Assembly: GCA_903919455.1 (NCBI GenBank) | Contig: CAIXIJ010000045.1 | Span: 48,859 to 112,858 of the forward strand | Direction of reading: 5' to 3' | From: an uncultured Acidimicrobiaceae bacterium | Lineage (GTDB): Bacteria; Actinomycetota; Acidimicrobiia; Acidimicrobiales; Ilumatobacteraceae | DNA length: 64,000 nt | In this document: in pieces, positions 51,015 through 58,886 of the stretch | Layout: each line of letters begins with the position of its first letter | How positions within the stretch are numbered: position 1 is the stretch's first letter | Translations under genes and position numbers: made by a program | Notes under the pieces: model-generated | Databases searched by the model: none | What the model was told of the DNA's origin: nothing | The model's input: the letters and a program-made list of their open reading frames with translations, nothing else

Positions 51015-52473
51015 GACCACAGCCTGTATCTACCGGCGCCTGAGCGCCAAGAGCAAGGGCCAGAAGAACGCCGTCAACCTCGACACCCAGGAAGCGGACT
51101 GCCGCAAGCTCGCTGACGACCTAGGCGCTGTGGTGATCGCCACCTTCACCGAGTACGGAGAGAGCGCGTTCGACAGGGACAACCCAGACGACCGGCCCGC
51201 CTACGCCGAGCTGTGCGACCTAGTGCGCCGCAAGGAAGTCGACGTGGTGATCGCCTGGCACACCGACCGGTTGTGGCGCGACGACCTCGAGAAGGCGCTG
51301 TTCATCCGCGACGCCCAGCGGTTCGGGCTGCAACTGATCGTCACCAAGACCGCAAAGATCGACCCTCAGAACCCCGACGACGAATTCCTGCTCACCATCC
51401 TCACCGCAGTCGCCAAGAAGGAGAGCGCCGACAAGCGCCGCCGGGTGAAATCCAAGATGCAGGCCAACGCCGCCGCCGGGCTCGCCGCCGGCACCGGCAA
51501 GTATCGCCCCTACGGATACGCCGCCGACCTGGTGACCGTCGTCCCGTCCGAGGCCGTCGTCGTGCGCGAGATCTGCACGCAACTGCTCAACGGGGTGCCG
51601 CTCAACTCGGTCGCCAAGTGGTGCAACGACAACGGGCACCGGACCACCGCCGGGCAGGAGTTCTCCACCCTGAGCGTGAAGGACATCGCCATCTCCCACC
51701 GGTACTGCGGGCTGCGGGCCACAGGACGCCGCCAACGTGCCCAGGTGGTCGCTGAGGCCGTCTGGGAGCCGATCGTGGACATCGACACCACCAACCGCCT
51801 ACGGGCGCTCCTGCTCGATCCAGCGCGGCGCACGAACCGCACCGCCCGGTCCTACCTGCTGTCGAGCCTGCTGGTCTGCGGGCGCTGCGGCTCGCCGATG
51901 TTCTCTCACCCGCGAGCCGGCCGGCTCGACGCCGACGGTCACAAGCTGCGCACGTACACCTGCATCGCGGCCCCCGGCTACCCCGACCGCTGCGGACGCA
52001 ACTCGGTACGCGCCCCCGAACTGGAAGCACTCATCACCGAGATGGCGATCACCCGCTTCACAGAGATGGCAGCAGCCGGGATGTTCGAGCCAGAACCCGA
52101 CACCGTGAACGACGAGATCACCGCGGAGGTCGCAACCATCGACGCCAAGGCACGAACGTTGGGCGCCGACTGGGCCGCCAGCAAGATCACCGACGCCGCC
52201 TATTACGCCGCCTCCGCCGGCCTGGTCGAGCGGCGCGCTCAACTGTCCACGTTGGTGCGCCGCTCGGTGTCGCTGGTGCCGCCGTTCCTGGCCGAACTCG
52301 CCGCGCACCCGGAGAGCATCCGCGAGGTGCTTGCCGACTTCGACTTCGACCAGAAGCGGGCATTCATCCGCGCCCAGATCGCCACCGTCACCATTGGCAT
52401 CAACCCCGTCCGGGGCGCCCCTGGCTTCAACCCGGCCCGGCTGACCGACGCGCAGTGGGTGCAAGCGCGGTAG
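51013..52473 (+). CDS. int: Large serine recombinase (site-specific integrase)
   Basis: The 486-residue protein has an N-terminal resolvase domain with nucleophile Ser11 in IYRRLS, the DRLWRDD region with the active-site Arg, and KKESADKRRRVKSKM; then a recombinase domain (TGKYRPYGYA, HRYCGLRATG) and a zinc ribbon (LVCGRCGSPMF, later Cys in TYTC and DRCGR), ending in a helical/coiled-coil part. This is the size and layout of phage-type large serine integrases. Start at ATG 51013, 23 bp from the attL core. It would catalyse attP x attB recombination and, with a directionality factor, excision. Confidence 0.94.
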   Translation: MTTACIYRRLSAKSKGQKNAVNLDTQEADCRKLADDLGAVVIATFTEYGESAFDRDNPDDRPAYAELCDLVRRKEVDVVIAWHTDRLWRDDLEKALFIRDAQRFGLQLIVTKTAKIDPQNPDDEFLLTILTAVAKKESADKRRRVKSKMQANAAAGLAAGTGKYRPYGYAADLVTVVPSEAVVVREICTQLLNGVPLNSVAKWCNDNGHRTTAGQEFSTLSVKDIAISHRYCGLRATGRRQRAQVVAEAVWEPIVDIDTTNRLRALLLDPARRTNRTARSYLLSSLLVCGRCGSPMFSHPRAGRLDADGHKLRTYTCIAAPGYPDRCGRNSVRAPELEALITEMAITRFTEMAAAGMFEPEPDTVNDEITAEVATIDAKARTLGADWAASKITDAAYYAASAGLVERRAQLSTLVRRSVSLVPPFLAELAAHPESIREVLADFDFDQKRAFIRAQIATVTIGINPVRGAPGFNPARLTDAQWVQAR

Positions 52474-52640
52474 GCCGCTCTACACGTACGTCGCGTTCAC
52501 TCCGAGGTCGTCCGCCGGTGGCCGTACAACGGCGCTGAGGGTCACGCGGGATCCGCGGACCCAATGATACGTTCTCCTCATACCGCACTCAGCAAAGAGC
52601 GCGGGGCAGACCCTGCACTGACTCCCTCGGAGGCATTCGC

Positions 52641-52859
52641 GTGCAATCTGTTCCCGCTTCGGTCGTTGGTCGACCGACACCTGTCCCCCCGCCTCGCCTG
52701 GGCTACACGCTGACCGAAGCGCACGAGGCGTCCCGGCTGTCGAAGACAACGCTGAAGAAGATGATCCGCACCGGTGAGCTGCGGTCTGTTCTCGTCGGCG
52801 GCCGGCGGCTGATTCCTGTCGAGGCGCTCGCCGCCTTGTTCGACGCGGTGCAGCCGTGA
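52641..52859 (+). CDS. Small helix-turn-helix protein, excisionase/directionality-factor-like
   Basis: A 72-residue protein with a MerR/excisionase-type winged helix: YTLTEAHEASRLSKTTLKKM followed by the wing RSVLVGGRRLIPVEAL. GTG start with GGAGG ten bases upstream. Location just after the integrase suggests the recombination directionality factor; regulation of the following replication genes is another option. It begins a chain of genes coupled by ATGA overlaps. The 167 bp before it holds no gene and probably its promoter. Confidence 0.72.
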   Translation: MQSVPASVVGRPTPVPPPRLGYTLTEAHEASRLSKTTLKKMIRTGELRSVLVGGRRLIPVEALAALFDAVQP

Positions 52860-53014
52860 TGGCTGAATCCTTCGACGTCGAGGCTGCAGCCGCCGAGCTG
52901 TACCGCAAGTTCCCACCGCCCCCGTATTCGGCCGAGCAGATCCGCATCATCCGCACCCTGCTGGTCGCGTCGTTCACCGCCCGCACCGAGCGAGAAGCTC
53001 GAGGTGCCGCATGA
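52859..53014 (+). CDS. Small element protein (51 aa)
   Basis: The ATG overlaps the stop of the preceding HTH gene (TGATG) and its own TGA overlaps the next start (ATGA). The 51-residue product is helical (VEAAAAELYRKFPPPPY, EQIRIIRTLLVASFTARTER). I do not recognise it. The tight coupling and actinobacterial codon use argue that it is expressed. Confidence 0.55.
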   Translation: MAESFDVEAAAAELYRKFPPPPYSAEQIRIIRTLLVASFTARTEREARGAA

Positions 53015-53172
53015 ACGGGCCACCTGACATGGAACGACCGGCGCCTGAAGCGCCGGCCGCATCCAGAATCATCGACGCCACATCGACACCCGGATCGATA
53101 CACCCGCGGTGGGCGGCATGGCGCCCGAACGGCAGGCCCGAGCACGTGATCGTCGCCCGGAGGCAGCCATGA
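53011..53172 (+). CDS. Small element protein (53 aa)
   Basis: Linked by ATGA overlaps on both sides. The product is Pro/Ala/Arg-rich (ERPAPEAPAASRIIDA, WAAWRPNGRPEHVIV), possibly disordered, with no recognisable domain. Confidence rests on the coupling alone. Confidence 0.4.
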   Translation: MNGPPDMERPAPEAPAASRIIDATSTPGSIHPRWAAWRPNGRPEHVIVARRQP

Positions 53173-53405
53173 GAACCCCGACCCACAAGCAACGACGGGC
53201 GATGATCCACTACTTGCGTCGCAACGGATGCATATGCGATCCATTCATCACGGTGCTGCCCGCGGAGCAGTTGCCCGCTGGTGTGACCGTCGGGCATTTC
53301 GTCGACCACCAGCGCGGGTGCCCGCTCGGTGCCGCCGTGAAGGCCTGGAACAACGTCGGCGTCATCCCGGCGTTGTGGTCTCCAGAACCGAAGTGTCATC
53401 GATGA
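53169..53405 (+). CDS. Small Cys/His-containing element protein (78 aa)
   Basis: A 78-residue protein starting at the ATG at 53169, coupled by ATGA to the genes on both sides. It has Cys/His clusters NGCICD, GHFVDHQRGC and PKCH that could bind a metal ion. It resembles no family I can name. A role in replication or its control is suggested only by its place just before the prim-pol gene. Confidence 0.55.
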   Translation: MRTPTHKQRRAMIHYLRRNGCICDPFITVLPAEQLPAGVTVGHFVDHQRGCPLGAAVKAWNNVGVIPALWSPEPKCHR

Positions 53406-54265
53406 ACACCACCATGCTCGCCGCTGCCCTCGAGTACGCCGAACGCGGCTGGCCGGTGTTCCCGCTGAGGCCCAAGGGCAAGAAGCCTATCATCGCCAGC
53501 GCCCATCGGCCGAACGACAAGTGCAAGGGCGAGTGCGGCACCGACGGACATGGGCTGTACGACGCGACGACCGACCCCACCCGGATCACCAAATGGTGGG
53601 AGCGGTGGCCGAACGCGAACATCGGTAACCGCACCGGGATCGTCGCCGACGTGTTCGACATCGACCGCGACGACCCGGCCGACGGGACCGCCGACATGGA
53701 ACCCTTCGACATGCCCGGCGGTCCGGTCGTACGCACCGGTGCCGGCTGGCACTTCTACGTCCTGCCGACCGGCACCGGCAACCGCACCAGGTTCACCGAG
53801 CACTGCGACTGGCGCGGCGCCGGCGGCTACTCGATCCTTCCACCCAGCCTGCACCACACCGGCCGCAACTACGAGTGGTTCACACCGATCGGCGTGCCGC
53901 TGAACCCGGCACCGTCCGAACTCCTCGCCGCTCTCACCACCACACCCCAAGCCGACACCGGTCGCCCCCCGCTGTCACCTGCCGGCCGGTTCAAGCGCGG
54001 GACCTGGAACCCGGCCGGGCTGATCGGCAAGGTCGCCATCGCCCCCGTCGGAACCCGCAACAACACCCTGTGTTGGGCGGCGAACGCGATCGGCCGCGAC
54101 CACTACAACGGCAAAGCAACCAGGAACGAGACCATCGAAGCGCTCGACCAACTCGAACGGGTCGCCGTCGCCGCCGGCCTCACCCCGACCGAGGCCTACA
54201 AGACGATCCAGTCCGGGTTCGGCAAGGGTGTTGCCGGGCTCGCCAACAACGGCGCCGCAGCATGA
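53402..54265 (+). CDS. Bifunctional DNA primase/polymerase (prim-pol) domain protein
   Basis: The 287-residue protein has the prim-pol pattern seen in plasmids, phages and integrative elements: LEYAERGWPVFPLRPKGKKP at the N terminus, the metal-binding Asp in VDVFDIDRDDP, the H motif in GAGWHFYVLP and the substrate loop DWRGAGGYSILPPS. It would prime or copy element DNA. The ATG at 53402 overlaps the preceding stop; the open frame upstream is a shadow. It overlaps the helicase gene by ATGA, forming a replication module. Confidence 0.88.
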   Translation: MNTTMLAAALEYAERGWPVFPLRPKGKKPIIASAHRPNDKCKGECGTDGHGLYDATTDPTRITKWWERWPNANIGNRTGIVADVFDIDRDDPADGTADMEPFDMPGGPVVRTGAGWHFYVLPTGTGNRTRFTEHCDWRGAGGYSILPPSLHHTGRNYEWFTPIGVPLNPAPSELLAALTTTPQADTGRPPLSPAGRFKRGTWNPAGLIGKVAIAPVGTRNNTLCWAANAIGRDHYNGKATRNETIEALDQLERVAVAAGLTPTEAYKTIQSGFGKGVAGLANNGAAA

Positions 54266-55377
54266 CCAACGACACGAAGTGGGTCGGGATCGCACCAGAC
54301 CCCGATCCCGAGGAGTTCGAGCTTGACCCGTCCTGGCTCCCGATCGACCTCGGCCCGGCGTGGCGCAAGGAGAAGATCCGACCGGCCGCCGAGGTGTTCA
54401 AGCGTGACGACGGCGTCGCCCTGCTGCTGCCCGGAATCAACTACCTGTTCGGCGACTCCGGTGATGGCAAGTCGATGGTCGCCTTGATCGCCACCGTGCT
54501 CGAGCTGCGCTCGGGATACCCCGTCATCTGGATCACCTACGAGGACGCCAACGAGGACTTGGTGGTGGAGCGGTTGCAGATGCTCGGCGCCACCGAGGCC
54601 GAGGTCGACCTGTTCAGCTTCATCACGCCCCAGGTCGGCATGACCAACGGCGCCGAGTGCATCGGCGATCTCGCCGTCGAGATCGGGGCAAGGTTGCTGG
54701 TGCTCGACTCAGTCGGCGAAGCGATGGCCGCCGGCGGCGTCAACGAGGACCGCGACAACGAGGTCGGGCCGTGGTTCAGGGCGACGCTGCGAGTGATCCA
54801 CCAACGGGTCCCGACACTGGCGATCCTGCCCATCGACCACTCCACCAAGGCCAAGGACAACCCGCTGTTCCCGTCAGGCTCCAAACGCAAGCGGGCGGCA
54901 CCGACCGGGCGCAGCTACCTGCTCAACGTCGGCGGCCAAGGATTCGGGATCGGCGTCGTCGGCTACGTCCAGTTCGTCGTCGCCAAGGATCGAGGCGGCA
55001 CCTTCCAGCGTGGAGCGATCGCCGCCGACATCATGCTCGACGCCACGACCCTGCCCTACCGGTGGAACATCACCGCACCCCGAGACGGCGACACCTACGC
55101 CCCGAAGGTGAAGCGGCGCAACGCCGCCGAACGTGTCACCGATGTCCTCGCTGGGTCCAAGGTCGGGCTCGGGCTCGAGGAGGTGTACCGGATCGTCAAC
55201 GACGCCAGCCACCGCCGGCCAGAGGAGACCGCAATCGCACCGAAGACGATCAAGAACACGCTCACCAACCTGTCCAAGCGGCCCGGAATCTCGGTCTCGG
55301 GAGGCGCCAAGGGAGCCGATGGCACCTTCGTCCCAAGTACGTGGCTCCTGACCAGTCCCGATCGGGACACACCATGA
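54262..55377 (+). CDS. RecA-like AAA ATPase / RepA-type replicative helicase
   Basis: The 371-residue protein has Walker A GDSGDGKS (residues 64-71), followed by VIWITYEDANEDLVVERL (motif 1a-like) and Walker B RLLVLDSVGEAM, and a C-terminal winged-helix-like segment (VYRIVNDASH, TIKNTLTNLSKR). It matches hexameric RepA/DnaB-like ATPases that partner prim-pol proteins. It ends within the GTCCCG repeat region that is the likely origin. Confidence 0.85.
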   Translation: MTNDTKWVGIAPDPDPEEFELDPSWLPIDLGPAWRKEKIRPAAEVFKRDDGVALLLPGINYLFGDSGDGKSMVALIATVLELRSGYPVIWITYEDANEDLVVERLQMLGATEAEVDLFSFITPQVGMTNGAECIGDLAVEIGARLLVLDSVGEAMAAGGVNEDRDNEVGPWFRATLRVIHQRVPTLAILPIDHSTKAKDNPLFPSGSKRKRAAPTGRSYLLNVGGQGFGIGVVGYVQFVVAKDRGGTFQRGAIAADIMLDATTLPYRWNITAPRDGDTYAPKVKRRNAAERVTDVLAGSKVGLGLEEVYRIVNDASHRRPEETAIAPKTIKNTLTNLSKRPGISVSGGAKGADGTFVPSTWLLTSPDRDTP

Positions 55378-55506
55378 CCGAGAACGTGCATCACCGCAGG
55401 TCAATCCAGTCCCGAAGCGTTGTCCCGACCCGGGACTGGTCCCCCCTGTCCCGAAAACCTGTCCCGTCCCCCTTCCCTATAGGGGACGGGATTCGGGACT
55501 GGGACT
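55355..55506. repeat. GTCCCG iteron/inverted-repeat cluster, candidate replication origin
   Basis: GTCCCGA occurs at 55355, 55409, 55422 and 55448, GTCCCGT at 55461, and the reverse CGGGAC at 55363, 55431 and 55494. Pairs form the palindrome GTCCCGATCGGGAC (55355-55368), GTCCCG-ACC-CGGGAC (55422-55436) and a 10-bp stem (55462-55471 with 55482-55491). The cluster directly follows the replicative ATPase gene, the usual place for an origin. Confidence 0.65.
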
Positions 55507-55709
55507 CGATGAACCACTTGCGAGGAACGAGAAGAGGCCACGGAAGTCCCTCGGTCGTCGACCTGGGAGATCGGAGTGCTCGCACCTTCCTCACCGAGGG
55601 GGTGGGGACCCACCCCCTTAGAGGCTTCTCACCTTCCACTGGCGGCATACGGCCTGCCTGTCCGTACAAATCGTCGACCCCTGAAGGGAGCCACACTTGG
55701 AACCGTTGA
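55374..55709 (+). CDS. Possible coding frame over the repeat region (111 aa)
   Basis: The ATG overlaps the helicase stop (ATGA) and the frame is open for 111 residues, but the product is Arg/Ser/Pro-rich with no domain and its first 45 codons lie over the iteron cluster. It may be a non-functional frame over an origin. The following Cys-rich gene starts inside it in another frame with its own ribosome-binding site. Confidence 0.25.
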   Translation: MTENVHHRRSIQSRSVVPTRDWSPLSRKPVPSPFPIGDGIRDWDSMNHLRGTRRGHGSPSVVDLGDRSARTFLTEGVGTHPLRGFSPSTGGIRPACPYKSSTPEGSHTWNR

Positions 55710-55942
55710 GGGTGCCGCAGTGCGAGTTCTGTTCGGTCCCGTTGAGAGCCGCCACCTATCGCGGGCAGCTGTGCCGGTGGTGCAGTGAGGCATGTCGGGC
55801 TGGAGCGCGCCGTAGGGCCTCCTGGCCGTGTTGTGTGGCCTGTGGTGCCCCGGTTCGGGTGCAGTTCCTGCACGGTCGGCGGGTCCTTCCCCGCAATGTG
55901 GTGTTCCGCGGTGACCGTCTCGCCCATCGGACCTGTCCGTGA
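55697..55942 (+). CDS. Small Cys-rich (zinc-binding) element protein (81 aa)
   Basis: A TTG start at 55697 follows GAAGGGAG by six bases. The 81-residue product has four Cys motifs, CEFC, CRWCSEAC, CCVAC and a final HRTC, suggesting one or two zinc fingers with basic stretches (RAGARRRAS). Possibly DNA- or RNA-binding. It overlaps the next gene by GTGA. Confidence 0.6.
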   Translation: MEPLRVPQCEFCSVPLRAATYRGQLCRWCSEACRAGARRRASWPCCVACGAPVRVQFLHGRRVLPRNVVFRGDRLAHRTCP

Positions 55943-56301
55943 AGGTCGACGGGGTGTTCGTCCCGGCCGGCGACGCGGCAGGTCTGCTCGAGTTGGCCCG
56001 CCGGGAGATCGGCCGTCGCCTTGAGAGCGGAGAACCGATCCCGGAGTCGGTGCGACGCCTGTTGGGTGAACTGGGTGCGGTCGCCGGTGAACATCGACGC
56101 CGGTCCACTTCCGCCGATTCTTCCGCAACCCCTACCGGGGTCTTCCGCGGTCCGATGATGGACACCATGACCACCCCCCAAGCCGCCAACCATCTCGGCA
56201 TCAGCGAACGAGGCGTCCGTTACCGCATCGCGACCGGTGCGCTCCCCGCAACCAAGAACGATGCCGGCTACTGGCACATCCAAATCGAGGTCGACCGATG
56301 A
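55939..56301 (+). CDS. HTH-containing element protein (120 aa)
   Basis: GTG start overlapping the preceding stop. The N-terminal half is helical (LLELARREIGRRLESGE); the C-terminal 45 residues form an excisionase-like helix-turn-helix (TTPQAANHLGISERGVRYRI, TGALPATKNDAGYWHIQ). The C-terminal part could also start at its own ATG (56158 or 56167). Coupled to the next gene by ATGA. Likely a regulator of the element. Confidence 0.6.
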   Translation: MKVDGVFVPAGDAAGLLELARREIGRRLESGEPIPESVRRLLGELGAVAGEHRRRSTSADSSATPTGVFRGPMMDTMTTPQAANHLGISERGVRYRIATGALPATKNDAGYWHIQIEVDR

Positions 56302-56636
56302 TGTCGCTCCACGAACTCGTTGCCGACATCCTCGCCCGCGCCGAACACGGCCACGACCCCGACAACGACGACCTCACCCGGCTCCCACCGGCGATCGTTG
56401 AACCCGTCCAGGCGGCGGCAACCCGACTGGTCGGTCTCGCCGCCGCACACGACACCCGTGGCGCCCGCCATGAACGTCTCGCCGCCCAAACCGAAATCAA
56501 CGACACGTTGCTCGCGAACGCGATCGACCCCGCCGGCAAAGCACCCGCCAGCATCGTCGACCGGCACACCGGCCGCGACGCCGTCTACGGCACCGACACC
56601 CCGATCGCCAACATCGTCAAGGAGATCCCACGATGA
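56298..56636 (+). CDS. Hypothetical element protein (112 aa)
   Basis: A 112-residue acidic, mostly helical protein (LHELVADILARAEHGHDP, RLPPAIVEPVQAAATRL) with a polar C terminus. No family recognised. It is linked by ATGA overlaps to genes on both sides, so it is part of the same translational chain. Confidence 0.55.
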   Translation: MMSLHELVADILARAEHGHDPDNDDLTRLPPAIVEPVQAAATRLVGLAAAHDTRGARHERLAAQTEINDTLLANAIDPAGKAPASIVDRHTGRDAVYGTDTPIANIVKEIPR

Positions 56637-57247
56637 CCGCCCCCAGCCCCCACGTTGAACTCGCCGAACTGGTCGAAACGATCCGGGCCGGTGACACCAC
56701 CATCACCGCTGCCGCCCTCGCGAAAGCACGCGATGCTGCCGCACTCGCCGAACTTTGGGCTGAAGCCGACCTGCGTCGCGCCACCGCCAACACCGAAACC
56801 GCTCAAACACACGCCCGTGAACAGGTCCGCACCGATCACCTCCGCCCACTCGACACGGCCCTCGACGGGCTCCGTGTCTCGTATGCGACGCTGGTCCACG
56901 CCCACCGCGACTTCACCACCCGAATCGAACGCTACGGCCACACCCGCCAGCAAGCGATCACCGCTGCCCGCCTCGTCGGCCTCGCCCCGGAGGCCGAGAC
57001 CGCACCGCAGATCGACCGGGGAACATTCACGAAACTCGCCTACCAGGAAGCCGACATGAACCCCGACGCCGCCGGCCCGGTCGGCTACCCGGCGACCGTG
57101 CGCAGGCACCCACTCCTCACCCCCGCCGAAGCCGACAGGTGGGACATCCACCTGTCGGAACTTCACACCGCAGCCCAGCAACGCGCTGCTGCCACCCGGG
57201 CTGAAGCCGATATCGAACGCGCCGACCGCACCAGCCCAACGGAGTAG
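56633..57247 (+). CDS. Hypothetical helical element protein (204 aa)
   Basis: A 204-residue protein dominated by Ala-rich helices (ITAAALAKARDAAALAELW, long heptad-like stretch through residues 30-110), likely a coiled coil, with a Pro-containing C-terminal part (GYPATVRRHPLLTPAEAD). No known domain. Last gene of the coupled chain that starts at 55697; a hairpin follows its stop. Confidence 0.6.
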   Translation: MTAPSPHVELAELVETIRAGDTTITAAALAKARDAAALAELWAEADLRRATANTETAQTHAREQVRTDHLRPLDTALDGLRVSYATLVHAHRDFTTRIERYGHTRQQAITAARLVGLAPEAETAPQIDRGTFTKLAYQEADMNPDAAGPVGYPATVRRHPLLTPAEADRWDIHLSELHTAAQQRAAATRAEADIERADRTSPTE

Positions 57248-57269
57248 AGCCTCAACGGCCTCCGGCTCT
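57246..57269 (+). terminator. Hairpin after the left gene block of the element
   Basis: AGAGCC (57246-57251) pairs with GGCTCT (57264-57269), a 6-bp stem beginning in the stop codon of the 204-residue gene. No T-run. It separates the plus-strand chain from the minus-strand genes that follow. Confidence 0.35.
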
Positions 57270-57393
57270 GACGTTCGTGCGGTTGGAGCAGCTTGGATAC
57301 ACACCCTGAGAGCGCCGAGCGCGTTGTTCTGGTTCGTCCGGCACGCCGCACAGATCGGCAGTTCGGTACGGGTGACGGCGATTGTGCGGAGGT

Positions 57394-57591
57394 TCAGAGC
57401 GGGCGCTTCAGAATCACTCGGTACCCGTTCTCTCGACCGATCTCGAACCGAGTGAAGCCTGCGACTTCCCAGCCCTCCGCACCGAGTTCGTTGAGCACCT
57501 GATCAGCACTTACCTCGAACTCCTGCCCAGTCGCGAACCGCAGGGTCTGGTACTGCCAGCGCGGAGTCGAAGCGCTTGAAGCATCAGTCAT
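57394..57591 (-). CDS. DUF4177-like small protein (65 aa)
   Basis: The 65-residue protein fits the DUF4177 pattern: WQYQTLRFATGQEF, then VLNELGAEGWEVAGF, ending RVILKRPL. Such small alpha/beta proteins occur in bacteria, phages and plasmids and have no known job. The gene stands alone on the minus strand. Confidence 0.65.
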   Translation of the reverse strand: MTDASSASTPRWQYQTLRFATGQEFEVSADQVLNELGAEGWEVAGFTRFEIGRENGYRVILKRPL

Positions 57592-57740
57592 TCTCTTCTC
57601 CCTGCTCTTATCGGTCTCCTCGGAGCCATCGCCGAGCCCAGGACCAGCAGCGCATAGTGCCCGTTATGTGCGCCCCCGTCAAGGCGCATCGGGCGTTATG
57701 GGACTTGGCAACTTCCTCTTCGATGAGCTGCCGGGATCGG

Positions 57741-58652
57741 CTACGGCGCGGTGGGCACGACGGTCAGCGGACCATCAAGGTACGGCTCGAGGGGTCCGAG
57801 GGTCACCGGGGCCAGCGCGACAAGTTCTCCGCCGTCACGCCGACAGTCGCCGGGTCCAGTCCCGGTCGCGATGTAGCTGGTGGCGCCTGGGAGAACCTCG
57901 CCGTAGCTGAGGACATCTCTGGTGCCGGTCGGGGTTGTGACGACCGCTGTGACGGGGAACGAAGGGCTCACCCGGGCGGATGGGAGGGCCATCGGGGTGT
58001 CGTCACAGTAGTTCGACTTGAAGTACAACTGAACTCCTGGCGCCCGCCCACCCCCAACGTACTCCCTGAACTTTCCGTCCCTGTAGGTGATGAATGTCTC
58101 CGCGACGAAGGGAAATGTCGTTGGCACACTCCAGAAGAAGATCACGCCGAGATCTACCCCGCCGGCCGTCAGTCGGAAGGACCCGGGCGCTCCAGTCGGT
58201 CCTTGAGGGCCGGTCGCGCCGTCTGCACCAGCGGGGCCTTGAGGGCCGGTTGGGCCGGATACGCCAGCGGGGCCTTGGGGGCCGGTCGAACCGTCTGCAC
58301 CAGCGGGGCCTTGACGGCCGGTCGCACCATCGGCACCAACGGGGCCTTGAGGGCCGGGCACACCCTGGTCCCCCTTAAGGCCAGTAGCGCCGGCAGCCCC
58401 TTGCGGGCCGGAAGGGCCAATGGAGCCTGTAGCGCCGGCGGCACCTGGTGCACCCGCTGGGCCTTGCACGTTCCAGGTGATCTTCGTCTCAGTCCTCGAA
58501 CACACCGTCGCCGCGGCAACCATCCGCACCGCACCGGTCTTCGTTGTGACGCACGCATACAAAGGATCGTTCGCGCCGACGGCGAGGGTGACCCCTCCGA
58601 TCGCTACTGCCGCGACTGCGGCCCCTGCAATGGCAGCCGTGATCGACTTCAT
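57741..58652 (-). CDS. Secreted collagen-like protein A (Gly-X-Y repeats)
   Basis: The ATG at 58652 follows AAAGGGG; an ATG 18 bases upstream lies in that site. The 303-residue protein has a signal/anchor helix ([20 protein letters not shown]), a two-Cys region ([20 protein letters not shown], then C), 31 Gly-X-Y triplets and a beta-rich C-terminal domain ending [17 protein letters not shown]. It shares layout and both end motifs with the divergent gene at 58887. Surface display and trimerisation are likely; role unknown, perhaps adhesion. Confidence 0.8.
   Translation of the reverse strand: MKSITAAIAGAAVAAVAIGGVTLAVGANDPLYACVTTKTGAVRMVAAATVCSRTETKITWNVQGPAGAPGAAGATGSIGPSGPQGAAGATGLKGDQGVPGPQGPVGADGATGRQGPAGADGSTGPQGPAGVSGPTGPQGPAGADGATGPQGPTGAPGSFRLTAGGVDLGVIFFWSVPTTFPFVAETFITYRDGKFREYVGGGRAPGVQLYFKSNYCDDTPMALPSARVSPSFPVTAVVTTPTGTRDVLSYGEVLPGATSYIATGTGPGDCRRDGGELVALAPVTLGPLEPYLDGPLTVVPTAP
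58182..58463 (-). repeat. Gly-X-Y coding tandem repeat
   Basis: About 280 bp of imperfect 9-bp units (GGG-CCT-like), with longer 54-bp periodicity such as AGCGGGGCCTTGAGGGCCGG, encode 31 collagen triplets in collagen-like protein A. Such tracts change length by slippage or recombination. Confidence 0.8.
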
Positions 58653-58886
58653 AGCGTGCCCCTTTCCCATCGTGGCTCGTGATCCGGGAACCTACTCGCG
58701 GTCGGACAGAACCGCCACAGATGCGGTTACACCGTTTCCTTCTCCGTCGAAGAGCAGCCACAAGAGACACCGGTTGCACCGCCCCAGCAGGCAATACGTC
58801 ACGCCGCTCCAGACATCGTCCGTCTTGCATGTAGCCAATACCACTGAAACACTCCCAGCCGACGGACGACAAAGAAGGACATCACG

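Noticed and set aside
57661..57740. Hairpin TGCGCC...GGCGCA and nearby plus-strand frame as an RNA gene or small CDS
   Set aside because: The stem is only 6 bp and the frame is antisense to the collagen-like gene; no supporting signal.
58182..58463. CRISPR-like array
   Set aside because: The repeats are in-frame collagen triplets with no unique spacers; no cas genes are present.
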